A stretch of 64,000 nucleotides of DNA from Streptomyces triticagri (GTDB taxonomy: Bacteria; Actinomycetota; Actinomycetes; Streptomycetales; Streptomycetaceae): the NCBI RefSeq assembly GCF_003429565.1, contig NZ_QUAK01000194.1, positions 103,751-167,750 on the forward strand, read 5' to 3'. The notes beneath the pieces were generated by a model. It made no database searches and was not told the DNA's origin. It saw nothing but the letters and a program-made list of their open reading frames with translations. Shown in pieces: positions 1-7,819 of this stretch. The position numbers and the translations under genes were made by a program. The number at the start of each line of letters is the position of its first letter. The first letter of the stretch is position 1.

Positions 1-1
1 C

Positions 2-76
2 AAGGCCCGTATGCAGGCGTTCCCGCGGGCCACGCTGTGCGTCGAGTGCAAGCAGAAGCAGGAGCGGCGCTACTGA
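2..76 (+). CDS. C-terminal fragment of a DksA/TraR-type zinc-finger protein
   Basis: Only the last 24 codons are in the window, open at the left edge and ending at the TGA at 74-76. The tail reads ...PRATLCVECKQKQERRY. The CxxC followed by a basic end is the second half of the four-cysteine zinc finger of DksA/TraR family proteins, which bind RNA polymerase in its secondary channel. A DksA/TraR gene directly before lspA is a known Streptomyces arrangement. The N-terminal coiled coil is outside the window, so the call rests on the tail and its neighbour. Confidence 0.6.
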   Translation, partial: KARMQAFPRATLCVECKQKQERRY

Positions 77-92
77 GAGCAGCGGCCGAGGG

Positions 93-115
93 CCCCAGGG
101 GGCGTACCCCTGGGG
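93..115 (+). terminator. terminator hairpin after the DksA/TraR gene
   Basis: CCCCAGGGG and CCCCTGGGG form a perfect 9-bp stem with a 5-nt loop, 17 nt after the stop codon, followed by TTGAATG. The stem is strong but has no real U-tract, as is usual for Streptomyces terminators. Confidence 0.6.
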
Positions 116-259
116 TTGAATGCCGTCGTCCGGCGGGGAACCACGCGGCGGCGCGATGCGTTGAACCGGTGCTGTGGGCCGGGGCGGCCGGGCGGCGAAG
201 CGGCCGCAGGGGTGTGTCGTACCCTCATCCTCAGTCGGTAACTAGGTCGAGGGACTCAC

Positions 260-1060
260 GTGGCAGAGGCGGAGCGCATCATCGGTACGTCGGACGTTGA
301 CGGTGCTGAGCCGGAGCGGGCTCGCCGGCCGGAGACGGGTGCGCGGGACGAGGCCGCGGGCGCGCAGGACGGGGCCGATCAGCCTCGGACCGCCCCCAGG
401 AGTGATCCCGAGAGCAAGACCGAGCCCGAGAGCAAGACCGAAGCCGAGCCCGATCCCGAGAGCAAGACCGAAGCCGAGCCCGGTCCCGAGGGCAGCACCG
501 TGCCCGAGGAAGAAGCAGGCACCGGCGACGGCGCAGAGGCGAAGGGCGAGGCGGCCGAGGGCGAGGCACCCAAGGGCAAGCACCGGCTCGCCATCCTGCT
601 CGGCGTGGCCGCCTTCGCGTACATCCTCGACCTGGTCAGCAAGATGCTGGTGGTGGCGAAGCTCGAGCACCACGAGCCGATCGAGATCATCGGCGAATGG
701 CTCCGCTTCGAGGCGATCCGGAACGCGGGCGCGGCCTTCGGCTTCGGCGAGGCCTTCACCATCATCTTCACCGTCATCGCGGCCATCGTGATCGTCGTCA
801 TCGTGCGGCTCGCCCGCAAGCTGTACAGCCTGCCGTGGGCCATCGCGCTCGGCCTGCTGCTCGGCGGTGCGCTCGGCAATCTGACCGACCGCATCTTCCG
901 GGCCCCGGGCGTCTTCGAGGGCGCCGTCGTCGACTTCATCGCCCCCAAGGGCTTCGCGGTCTTCAATCTGGCGGACTCGGCGATCGTCTGCGGCGGCATC
1001 CTGATCGTGCTGCTCTCGTTCCGCGGCCTCGACCCCGACGGGACCGTGCACAAGGACTGA
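260..1060 (+). CDS. lspA: Signal peptidase II (prolipoprotein signal peptidase)
   Basis: Aspartic membrane protease that cleaves signal peptides from diacylglyceryl-modified prolipoproteins. The membrane core (about residues 109-255) has four hydrophobic segments and the family motifs: RNAGAAFGFG at 154-163, GGALGNLTDR with catalytic Asp210, and FNLADSAI with catalytic Asp239. Residues 1-108 are a long acidic, Pro/Glu/Lys-rich cytoplasmic extension with ESKTEAEP/ESKTEPES repeats; this explains why the protein (266 aa) is longer than typical LspA (about 160-200 aa). The start is a GTG following AGGTCGAGGGA. A pseudouridine synthase gene follows, as in other Streptomyces. Confidence 0.95.
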   Translation: MAEAERIIGTSDVDGAEPERARRPETGARDEAAGAQDGADQPRTAPRSDPESKTEPESKTEAEPDPESKTEAEPGPEGSTVPEEEAGTGDGAEAKGEAAEGEAPKGKHRLAILLGVAAFAYILDLVSKMLVVAKLEHHEPIEIIGEWLRFEAIRNAGAAFGFGEAFTIIFTVIAAIVIVVIVRLARKLYSLPWAIALGLLLGGALGNLTDRIFRAPGVFEGAVVDFIAPKGFAVFNLADSAIVCGGILIVLLSFRGLDPDGTVHKD

Positions 1061-1129
1061 CCGCCGGCCCGTCCGGCGGCCGCTGCCCTGGCGTACGGGA
1101 GCGCTGTCGGTGTCGGTCATACTCGTGGG

Positions 1130-2071
1130 GTGAGCACGCTTCCCGAGATCCGCACCCTGCCCGTGCCCGACGGCCTGGAGGGCGAGCGCGTCGACGCCGC
1201 CATCTCCCGGATGTTCGGCTTCTCCCGTACCAAGGCCGCAGAGCTGGCTGCCGCCGGGAAGGTGCTGGTCGACGGCGCTGCCGTGGGCAAGTCCGAGCGG
1301 GTGCACGGCGGCGCCTGGCTCGAGGTGGAGATGCCGCAGGCGGCGCCTCCCGTCCAGGTCGTGGCGGAGCCCGTCGAGGGCATGGAGATCGTGCACGACG
1401 ACGACGACATCGTGGTGATCATGAAGCCGGTGGGGGTCGCCGCCCACCCGAGCCCCGGCTGGACCGGCACCACGGTGATCGGCGGTCTCGCGGCGGCCGG
1501 CTACCGGATCTCGACCTCCGGCGCCGCCGAGCGCCAGGGCATCGTGCACCGGCTGGACGTCGGCACCTCGGGCCTGATGGTGGTCGCCAAGTCCGAGCGC
1601 GCCTACACCTCGCTGAAGCAGCAATTCCGCGAGCGTACGGTCGACAAGCGCTACCACGCCCTGGTGCAGGGGCACCCGGACCCGCTCAGCGGCACCATCG
1701 ACGCCCCCATCGGCCGGCACCCGCAGCACGACTACAAGTGGGCCGTGACCGCCGAGGGCAAGCCGTCGGTCACGCACTACGACCTGATCGAGGCGTTCCG
1801 TGCGGCCTCGCTCCTGGACATCAAGCTGGAGACGGGCCGCACCCACCAGATCCGCGTCCACATGTCCGCGCACCGCCACCCGTGCGCCGGCGACCTGACC
1901 TACGGCGCGGACCCGACGCTCGCCAAGCGCCTCGGCCTGACCCGGCAGTGGCTGCACGCGGTGCGCCTCGGCTTCGAGCACCCGGGCAGCCGCGACTGGG
2001 TCGAGTACGAGAGCGCCTACCCCGACGATCTGCAGCAGGCCCTCGACCGGGTGCGCGCGGAGAGCGAGTGA
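1130..2071 (+). CDS. RluD-type 23S rRNA pseudouridine synthase
   Basis: RluA/RluD family enzyme that isomerises uridines in 23S rRNA. An S4 RNA-binding domain lies at about residues 16-75 (ERVDAAISRMFGFSRTKAAEL). The catalytic domain has HRLDVGTSGLMVVAKS at 140-155 with catalytic Asp143, and the downstream GRTHQIRVH motif. The length of 313 aa is normal. The GTG start leaves a 69-nt gap after lspA. The stop overlaps the GTG of the next gene by 4 nt (GTGA), so the two are probably translationally coupled. RluD is the closest family match; the exact target uridines cannot be read from the sequence. Confidence 0.92.
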   Translation: MSTLPEIRTLPVPDGLEGERVDAAISRMFGFSRTKAAELAAAGKVLVDGAAVGKSERVHGGAWLEVEMPQAAPPVQVVAEPVEGMEIVHDDDDIVVIMKPVGVAAHPSPGWTGTTVIGGLAAAGYRISTSGAAERQGIVHRLDVGTSGLMVVAKSERAYTSLKQQFRERTVDKRYHALVQGHPDPLSGTIDAPIGRHPQHDYKWAVTAEGKPSVTHYDLIEAFRAASLLDIKLETGRTHQIRVHMSAHRHPCAGDLTYGADPTLAKRLGLTRQWLHAVRLGFEHPGSRDWVEYESAYPDDLQQALDRVRAESE

Positions 2072-2586
2072 ACGCCGGCGAACGGGCGCCCGGGACCGCG
2101 GAGTTCCGGGTGCGCGAGGTGTCCGGACCAGCCGACCGCACGGCCTGCTTCGCAGTGCGCAAGGAGGTCTTCGTCGCCGAGCAGCAAGTCCCCGAGGCCC
2201 TGGAGTACGACGCCTTCGACGCCGAGGACGCGTCGACCGTGCATGTCCTGGCCGAGACCGCGGAGGGTACGCCGCTCGGCACCGGCCGCCTGCTGTACGG
2301 TCCGGACGCGGCCGACCGCACCGGCGGTGACCCGGCGGTCGGCTCGCTCGGTCGGCTCGCGGTGACCGGAGCGGCCCGCGGCCTCGGCGTCGGCGCCGCC
2401 CTCGTCGCGGGGATCGAGCGGGCCGCGGCCGAGCGCGGGCTCACCGCCGTGGATCTGCACGCCCAGACCCACGCACTCGGCTTCTACGAACGGCTCGGCT
2501 ACGCCGCGTACGGGCCCGAGTTCCCGGATGCGGGCATCCCGCACCGCTCGATGCGCAAGCAGCTCGGCGGTCACGCACCGCAGTAG
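2068..2586 (+). CDS. GNAT family N-acetyltransferase
   Basis: 172-aa acetyltransferase. It has the GNAT fold signature: an N-terminal segment with VRKEVFVAEQQVPEALEYD, the beta-strand and acetyl-CoA loop LGRLAVTGAARGLGVGAALV (R-G-x-G-x-G/A), and a C-terminal ALGFYERLGYAAYG. The ElaA/YjcF-like N-terminus suggests a small-molecule acetyltransferase, but the substrate is unknown. The GTG start at 2068 overlaps the preceding TGA, which is why I choose it over the much longer open frame upstream. Confidence 0.88.
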   Translation: MNAGERAPGTAEFRVREVSGPADRTACFAVRKEVFVAEQQVPEALEYDAFDAEDASTVHVLAETAEGTPLGTGRLLYGPDAADRTGGDPAVGSLGRLAVTGAARGLGVGAALVAGIERAAAERGLTAVDLHAQTHALGFYERLGYAAYGPEFPDAGIPHRSMRKQLGGHAPQ

Positions 2587-2715
2587 CCCGGTCGCCGGAC
2601 GGCGAACACCGGGGGGTATCGCCTGATTCGCGAGGGTGGCATGGCAGGCTGGACGCCGATCGTCGAGCGTGCGACGCCCCACAGGTGACGCGATACAGGT
2701 ACGGAGGCCCCGACC

Positions 2716-4302
2716 GTGGACCAGTTGGCACTGCTGTTCGTGCTGTTGCTCGGGGCGGTGCTGAGTGTCCCGGTGGGGGAGCGCCTGAAGCTCCCGGCCC
2801 CGGTCCTGATGACCCTCGTCGGTATCGTCCTCGCCCTGATCCCGGCCGTGCCGAATGTCGAGGTACCGCCCGAGTACATCCTGCCGCTGGTCCTGCCCCC
2901 GCTGCTCTACGCGGCCGTGCAGCGCACCTCCTGGCGGCAGTTCGCCAGCAACGTACGGCCGATCCTGCTGCTCGCGGTCGCCCTGGTCTTCGTCACCACC
3001 GCGGCCGTCGCGGCCGTCGCGCACGCGATCGTGCCGGGGCTTCCGATCGCGGCGGCGGTGGCGCTCGGCGCGCTCGTGGCGCCGCCCGACCCGGTGGCCG
3101 CGACCGCGGTGGCCGGTCAACTCGGCCTGCCCCGGCGCCTGGTGTCGATCCTCGAGGGCGAAGGCCTGTTCAACGACGTCACCGCGATCGTGCTCTACCA
3201 CGTGGCGATCGCGGCGGCCGTCAGCGGCACCTTCTCGATCTCCGAGGCCGCACTCGAACTGGTCCTGTCCGCCGTCGTCGCGGTGGCCGTCGGCCTCGGG
3301 CTCGGCTGGGCCGCCAACCGGCTCATCGGACTGCTCGGCGACGCCACCCTGCAGGTGGGCCTCACGCTCCTGGTGCCCTTCGTGTCGTACGTGCTCGCCG
3401 AGGAGCTGCACGGCTCGGGCGTCCTCGCCGTCCTGACCACCGCGATGTTCCTCGCCGAGTACGCGGCCGACGCGGACGACGTGATGGGCCGCCTCGTCGG
3501 ACGTACCTTCTGGGAGGTCGTCGACACCCTGGTCACCGGCATCGCCTTCGGCCTGATCGGCCTGGAGCTGCACAACGCCATGGACACCGCGTCGGGCCGC
3601 TGGGGCGAGCTGCTCGGCTGGTCCGGTGCCGTCGTCGCGGTGGTGGTCCTGGTACGGCTCGTCTGGCTGCTGCCGGCGTCCTGGCTGGCGAAGAAGCTGC
3701 ACAAGGCGCGCAATGCCGAGGAGGAGATCCCGGTCAGCGTCCGCGAGACGGTCGTCATGTGGTGGTCCGGAATGCGCGGCGTGGCATCCGTGGCCCTGGT
3801 GCTCGCCATCCCGCTCACCACGGAGGACGGCGGTCCCTTCCCGAACCGCGACGAGCTCATCTTCATCGCCTTCGGCGTGATCCTGGCGACGCTGGTGCTG
3901 CAGGGTCTCAGCCTGCCCTGGCTGGTGCGGAAGCTGGGCGTCGCCGCCGACTCCGAGGCGGAGGCCGCGTACGAGAAGGATCTCGCCATCCGGGCCGCGA
4001 AGGCGGCGAAGTCCCGGCTCAAGGAGATCGAACAGGTCGAGGAGCTGCCGGACGAGGTCCTCGAGCAACTGCTGCGCAGGGCCTACGACATCGGGCTCAG
4101 GATCAGCCCGGACATGCCCGGCGACGAGCGGCGGGCCGCGCAGGAGGAGCGACTGAAGCGGATCAAGCGGGTCCGCCAGATCCAGGGCGAGATGATGTCC
4201 GCAGCCCGGCACGCGGTCCTCGACGCCCGCAACGAGCCGGGCGGCGACCCGGAGATCGTCGACCGGGTGCTGCGCCACCTCGACGTACGCAGCATGCGCT
4301 GA
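2716..4302 (+). CDS. CPA1-type Na+/H+ antiporter
   Basis: 528-aa integral membrane exchanger. About twelve hydrophobic segments fill residues 1-400, beginning ALLFVLLLGAVLSVPVGERL. The ion-binding region has ALVAPPDPVAATAV followed by LEGEGLFNDVTAIVLYHVA, the conserved acidic/Asn motifs of NhaP/NHE-type CPA1 antiporters. A charged cytoplasmic tail with heptad-like pattern (about 410-528) follows, rich in Arg/Lys/Glu. It probably exports Na+ or K+ against protons for pH and osmotic homeostasis. The start is a GTG after TACGGAGGCCCCGACC, a clear Shine-Dalgarno. It converges on the MscS-like gene. Confidence 0.9.
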   Translation: MDQLALLFVLLLGAVLSVPVGERLKLPAPVLMTLVGIVLALIPAVPNVEVPPEYILPLVLPPLLYAAVQRTSWRQFASNVRPILLLAVALVFVTTAAVAAVAHAIVPGLPIAAAVALGALVAPPDPVAATAVAGQLGLPRRLVSILEGEGLFNDVTAIVLYHVAIAAAVSGTFSISEAALELVLSAVVAVAVGLGLGWAANRLIGLLGDATLQVGLTLLVPFVSYVLAEELHGSGVLAVLTTAMFLAEYAADADDVMGRLVGRTFWEVVDTLVTGIAFGLIGLELHNAMDTASGRWGELLGWSGAVVAVVVLVRLVWLLPASWLAKKLHKARNAEEEIPVSVRETVVMWWSGMRGVASVALVLAIPLTTEDGGPFPNRDELIFIAFGVILATLVLQGLSLPWLVRKLGVAADSEAEAAYEKDLAIRAAKAAKSRLKEIEQVEELPDEVLEQLLRRAYDIGLRISPDMPGDERRAAQEERLKRIKRVRQIQGEMMSAARHAVLDARNEPGGDPEIVDRVLRHLDVRSMR

Positions 4303-4303
4303 G

Positions 4304-4325
4304 CCGCCGCCGGAGGGGGCGGCGG
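4304..4325. terminator. bidirectional terminator between antiporter and MscS genes
   Basis: CCGCCGCC and GGCGGCGG form an 8-bp stem with a 6-nt loop in the 24-nt gap between two convergent genes. Confidence 0.5.
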
Positions 4326-4326
4326 G

Positions 4327-5424
4327 TCAGCCCCGGCCGGTGCGTCCCACGTCCCCGCCGGAGGGCGTCTCCTCCTCGTGGAAGCGGCTCGGCGGAGGCG
4401 CGGCCTCGGCCGTGGTCACCCGCGGCAGGGCGTACGGGTGCTCGTGGGCCAGCCAGGCAAGGAGCTGTTCGCGCACCGTCACCCGCACCGTCCAGATGTC
4501 GTCCGCGTCCTTCGCGGTGACGACCGCCCGTACCTCCATCGTGGTCGGTGTGGTGTCGGTGACCGCGATGCCCCAGTCCCGGCCGTCCCAGGCCTTGCAG
4601 TCGTGCAGGATCTCGCGGAGCTTCTCGCGCATCTGCGGCACCGGGGCGCTGTGGTCCAGCTGCAGAAAGACCGTGCCGGTCATCTGCGCGCCGCCGCGCG
4701 ACCAGTTCTCGAACGGCTTGCTGGTGAAGTACGACACCGGCATGGTGATCCGCCGGTCGTCCCAGGTGCGCACCGTGAGGAAGGTCAGGGTGATCTCGTC
4801 GATGGTGCCCCATTCGCCGTCCACCACCACGGTGTCGCCGAGCCGCACCATGTCGCCGAAGGCGATCTGGAATCCGGCGAAGAGATTGCCGAGTGTGGAC
4901 TGCGCGGCGATGCCCGCGACGATGCCGACCAGACCGGCCGAGGCGAGCATCGAGGTGCCGACGGTGCGCATCGCGGGGAAGGTGAGCAGCATCGAGGCCA
5001 CCGCGACCGTGCCCACCACGGCGGTCACCACCCGCTGGATCAGGGTGACCTGGGTCCGCACCCGGCGCACCCGGGCCGGATCGCGGCTGGTGGCCGCGTA
5101 GCGCGCGTAGGCGGACTCCACCACGGCGGTCGCGATCCGCACCACGAGCCAGGCGGCGGAGGCGATCAGGACGAGGGTGAGGAGCCGGCCGACGGCGACC
5201 TCCTGCTCGTCGAACCACTTCGTCTGCCGATACGTCCCTCTGAGCAGGGACGTGATCAGCAGGACCTGCAACGGCACGCGGCAGCGGCGCAGCAGGCTCC
5301 ACAGCGGGGTCTCCTGGTGCCGCTCGGCGGTGCGGCGGAGCAGCCGGTCCACCAGCAATCCGATGACCAGGGTGAGCAGGACCGAGCCACCGACGACGAA
5401 CAGGGGGCGCAGTACGTTCTCCAT
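4327..5424 (-). CDS. MscS-family mechanosensitive ion channel
   Basis: 365-aa channel that releases solutes on membrane tension. N-terminal hydrophobic segments (LFVVGGSVLLTLVIGLLVDRLL, residues 7-28, and two more by residue about 170) lead to the conserved pore-lining helix TM3 and beta domain: GLVGIVAGIAAQSTLGNLFAGFQIAFGDMVRLGDTVVV (about 185-222) matches the MscS core. The C-terminal alpha/beta domain carries a short acidic tail. The ATG start is chosen. It is divergent from the hydrolase gene, with about 99 nt between the starts for both promoters. Confidence 0.9.
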   Translation of the reverse strand: MENVLRPLFVVGGSVLLTLVIGLLVDRLLRRTAERHQETPLWSLLRRCRVPLQVLLITSLLRGTYRQTKWFDEQEVAVGRLLTLVLIASAAWLVVRIATAVVESAYARYAATSRDPARVRRVRTQVTLIQRVVTAVVGTVAVASMLLTFPAMRTVGTSMLASAGLVGIVAGIAAQSTLGNLFAGFQIAFGDMVRLGDTVVVDGEWGTIDEITLTFLTVRTWDDRRITMPVSYFTSKPFENWSRGGAQMTGTVFLQLDHSAPVPQMREKLREILHDCKAWDGRDWGIAVTDTTPTTMEVRAVVTAKDADDIWTVRVTVREQLLAWLAHEHPYALPRVTTAEAAPPPSRFHEEETPSGGDVGRTGRG

Positions 5425-5523
5425 GCGCCCGACCGTACTTGGCCCGGAGCGTCCTGCCAGGAGGGGGTGTCGGGACGAACTCCCGGACCCTCACAGGAGT
5501 CCCGCGCCTGGCACGATGGACCC

Positions 5524-6093
5524 ATGAACATCATCCTTTTCCACTCGTCCCGCGGCCTCGGCCCCGCCGTGCACGCGGCGGCCGACCGGTTGCGGGCCGC
5601 GGGGCACGAGGTGCACGTGCCGGATCTGTACGAAGGACGGACCGCGGAGACCGTCGAGGAGGGGATGCGGATCAAGGACGAGATCGGCACCGACGAACTG
5701 CTCCGGCGCGCGGTCGCGGCCGCGGCACCGCACTCGAACGACGGGCTCGTCTACGCCGGGTTCTCTCTCGGCGGTTCGCTCGCCCAGAATCTGGCGCTCG
5801 CCGACGACAAGGCCCGCGGGCTGCTCCTGCTGCACGGCACCTCCGACATCGCCGACGACGCCTCGGTCGACGAGCTGCCCGTACAGCTGCATGTCGCCGA
5901 TCCGGACCCCTTCGAGCCGGACGACTGGCTGAATGCCTGGTACCTGCGCATGGGGCGGGCCGGCGCGGACGTGGAGGTCTACCGCTACCGCGGGGCCGGC
6001 CACCTCTACACCCACCCCGAACTCTCCGACTACGACGCGGAGGCGGCCGAGGAGACGTGGAAGCTGGCGCTCGGGTTCCTGGGCTCCCTGTAG
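5524..6093 (+). CDS. Dienelactone-hydrolase-like alpha/beta hydrolase
   Basis: 189-aa small alpha/beta hydrolase. It opens with the beta-strand MNIILFHSSRGLGPAV and carries the nucleophile-elbow segment YAGFSLGGSLAQNLAL (G-F-S-L-G-G, nucleophile Ser). An acidic residue near DPDPFEPDDW and the late histidine in GAGHLYTHPE complete a plausible triad. DLYEGRTAETVEEGM and the length fit the dienelactone hydrolase family, although the classical family nucleophile is Cys. The physiological substrate is unknown. The ATG is the first plausible start. It converges on the kinase gene with an 18-nt gap. Confidence 0.85.
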   Translation: MNIILFHSSRGLGPAVHAAADRLRAAGHEVHVPDLYEGRTAETVEEGMRIKDEIGTDELLRRAVAAAAPHSNDGLVYAGFSLGGSLAQNLALADDKARGLLLLHGTSDIADDASVDELPVQLHVADPDPFEPDDWLNAWYLRMGRAGADVEVYRYRGAGHLYTHPELSDYDAEAAEETWKLALGFLGSL

Positions 6094-6111
6094 GGGGTTG
6101 TCATGGGGACA

Positions 6112-7728
6112 CTACTGGCGTGAGCAGGTCCCTGACGGGTTCCCCGCGGGCGGCCGGCACAGCAGGTCGAAGTCGTCCTTGTCGTCGCTCAGATAGCGGC
6201 CGACACAGGTGTTGGGGCTGGTCCTGCCGTGCTCGGCGCAGTAGCGAAGGGCGGCCCTTCCGTCGGTGAACGGCCCCGGGGCGTAGATCACCCAGTACCC
6301 CGGCCGCAGCGAGGCGTAGTTGTCGCTGCGGACGTACAGGGCGTCCGGCACGTCCTTGCGTACTGCGGCGAGGCGCCGGTCACGGGCCGCGGTGCCCGAG
6401 GACACGGACTCCGAGAAGAGTTGGGCGATCCAGGCGCCGGAGGCGGGCGGTCGTTCGGACGGCGTCGGCGTCGGCTCGGGGCGGCTGGTCGAGGTCTCCG
6501 GGGTCGGTTTCTCGGGGGACTTGGACTCCGGGCTCGGTTTCTTCGAGGCGCTCGGGTCCTTCGAGGCGGTGGCGTCCGGGTCCCGGTCGCCGGTCGGCCC
6601 GCCGGAGCCGCCCACGTCGTTCTTGTCGCCGCCCGTGTCGCGCAGTACGAACACCAGGGCGGTGGCCGCCACCATCGCGACGGCGACCGCGAGCACCGCC
6701 ACGATCACCGGCGACCGGCTCCGGCGCGGGGTCACTTGAGGCACGGGAGACTGCGCGGGGTACGGCGTGCCGGGGTGCGGGCTGTCGAGCTGGGTCGGGG
6801 GCGGCGGCGCGGGCGCCGGGTACCGCGGGCCCGGCGGGGGCAGCAGGCCGGTCCTGGTGGGCTCCGACCAGGTGGGCGCGACGCCCGACTCGGCCTCGGC
6901 GAGCAGCCCGTCGAGCCGCGCGGCGTCCGGGCGCGCGGCCGGGTCCCGTACCAGCAGCGCCTGCAGTACGGGCGCGAGCGGGCCCGAGCGCACCGGCGGC
7001 GGTACGGGCTCGTCGAGCACCGCCGCGAGGGTCGCGAGCGGGGTGCCGCGGCGCAGCGGACTGTGGCCCTCCACCGCGACGTAGAGGACCAGGCCGAGTG
7101 ACCACAGGTCCGAGGCCGGGTCGTTGTCGACGCCGCGGATCCGCTCCGGCGCGATGAACTCGGGGGAGCCGATGAGGTCGCCGGTCGCCGTCAGGGAGGT
7201 GGAGCCCTGCAGCGCGGCGATGCCGAAGTCGGTGAGGACCGCGCTGCCGTCCGCCCTGAGCATCACGTTCGCCGGCTTCACGTCCCGGTGCTGGATGCCT
7301 GCGGCATGCGCTGCGCGCAGCGCGGCGAGCACCTGGCGGCCGGTCCTTGCCGCCTCCTGAGAAGTCAACGGGCCCTGGTCCAGGCGGTCCTGGAGCGTGT
7401 CGCCCGGCAGCAGCTCCATCACCAGCCAAGGGTGCGGATCCTCGGCGGTGTCGACGATCTGGTGGATCGTGACCACGTGCGGGTGGCTGATCCGGGCCAG
7501 GGCGCGCGCCTCGCGCAGTACCCGCTCCCGCAGCGTCGCCCCGGACTCGGCCGCCGCCGGATCGGGCGGCCTGACCTCCTTGAGGGCGACCTCACGGTGC
7601 AGCACCGTGTCCAGGGCCCGCCACACCGTGCCCATACCGCCGCTGCCGAGCCGTTCGATCAGCTCGAAGCGGCCGCCGTCGACCAGTCTCCGGCCGCCTG
7701 CTGCTCCGGCGCCCCCGTTGCCGTTCAC
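6112..7728 (-). CDS. Membrane-anchored PknB-type Ser/Thr protein kinase
   Basis: 538-aa Hanks-type kinase. The catalytic domain (about 20-275) is intact: glycine loop LGSGGMGTVW (27-36), Lys50 in VALKEV, HRDVKPANV (His147-Asp149-Asn154), DFG 167-169 and APER. A Pro-rich linker (290-335) precedes a single membrane helix (about 340-362). The external part has a Ser/Thr/Pro/Glu-rich stalk and a small C-terminal module with WIAQLFSE...GYWVIYAPGPF and four cysteines, resembling SPOR-like sensor domains. It probably senses an envelope signal. It is transcribed in the same direction as phoD, separated from it by a terminator. Confidence 0.93.
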   Translation of the reverse strand: MNGNGGAGAAGGRRLVDGGRFELIERLGSGGMGTVWRALDTVLHREVALKEVRPPDPAAAESGATLRERVLREARALARISHPHVVTIHQIVDTAEDPHPWLVMELLPGDTLQDRLDQGPLTSQEAARTGRQVLAALRAAHAAGIQHRDVKPANVMLRADGSAVLTDFGIAALQGSTSLTATGDLIGSPEFIAPERIRGVDNDPASDLWSLGLVLYVAVEGHSPLRRGTPLATLAAVLDEPVPPPVRSGPLAPVLQALLVRDPAARPDAARLDGLLAEAESGVAPTWSEPTRTGLLPPPGPRYPAPAPPPPTQLDSPHPGTPYPAQSPVPQVTPRRSRSPVIVAVLAVAVAMVAATALVFVLRDTGGDKNDVGGSGGPTGDRDPDATASKDPSASKKPSPESKSPEKPTPETSTSRPEPTPTPSERPPASGAWIAQLFSESVSSGTAARDRRLAAVRKDVPDALYVRSDNYASLRPGYWVIYAPGPFTDGRAALRYCAEHGRTSPNTCVGRYLSDDKDDFDLLCRPPAGNPSGTCSRQ

Positions 7729-7759
7729 TCTGCCCCGCCTCGCGATGTCGCAGTGCTGC

Positions 7760-7789
7760 GCCCCGGCCGGACAGCTGCCCGGCCGGGGC
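7760..7789 (-). terminator. terminator between phoD and the kinase gene
   Basis: GCCCCGGCCGG and CCGGCCGGGGC form an 11-bp perfect stem with an 8-nt loop, 30 nt past the phoD stop when read on the minus strand. Confidence 0.6.
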
Positions 7790-7819
7790 CCGGAGTCGCC
7801 TCCGGCTTACGCTCGCGAG

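Noticed and set aside
242..4278. Long minus-strand open frames opposite lspA, RluD and the antiporter
   Set aside because: They are low-complexity Arg/Gly/Asp-rich translations caused by third-position GC bias on the other strand; genes on the plus strand have clear families.
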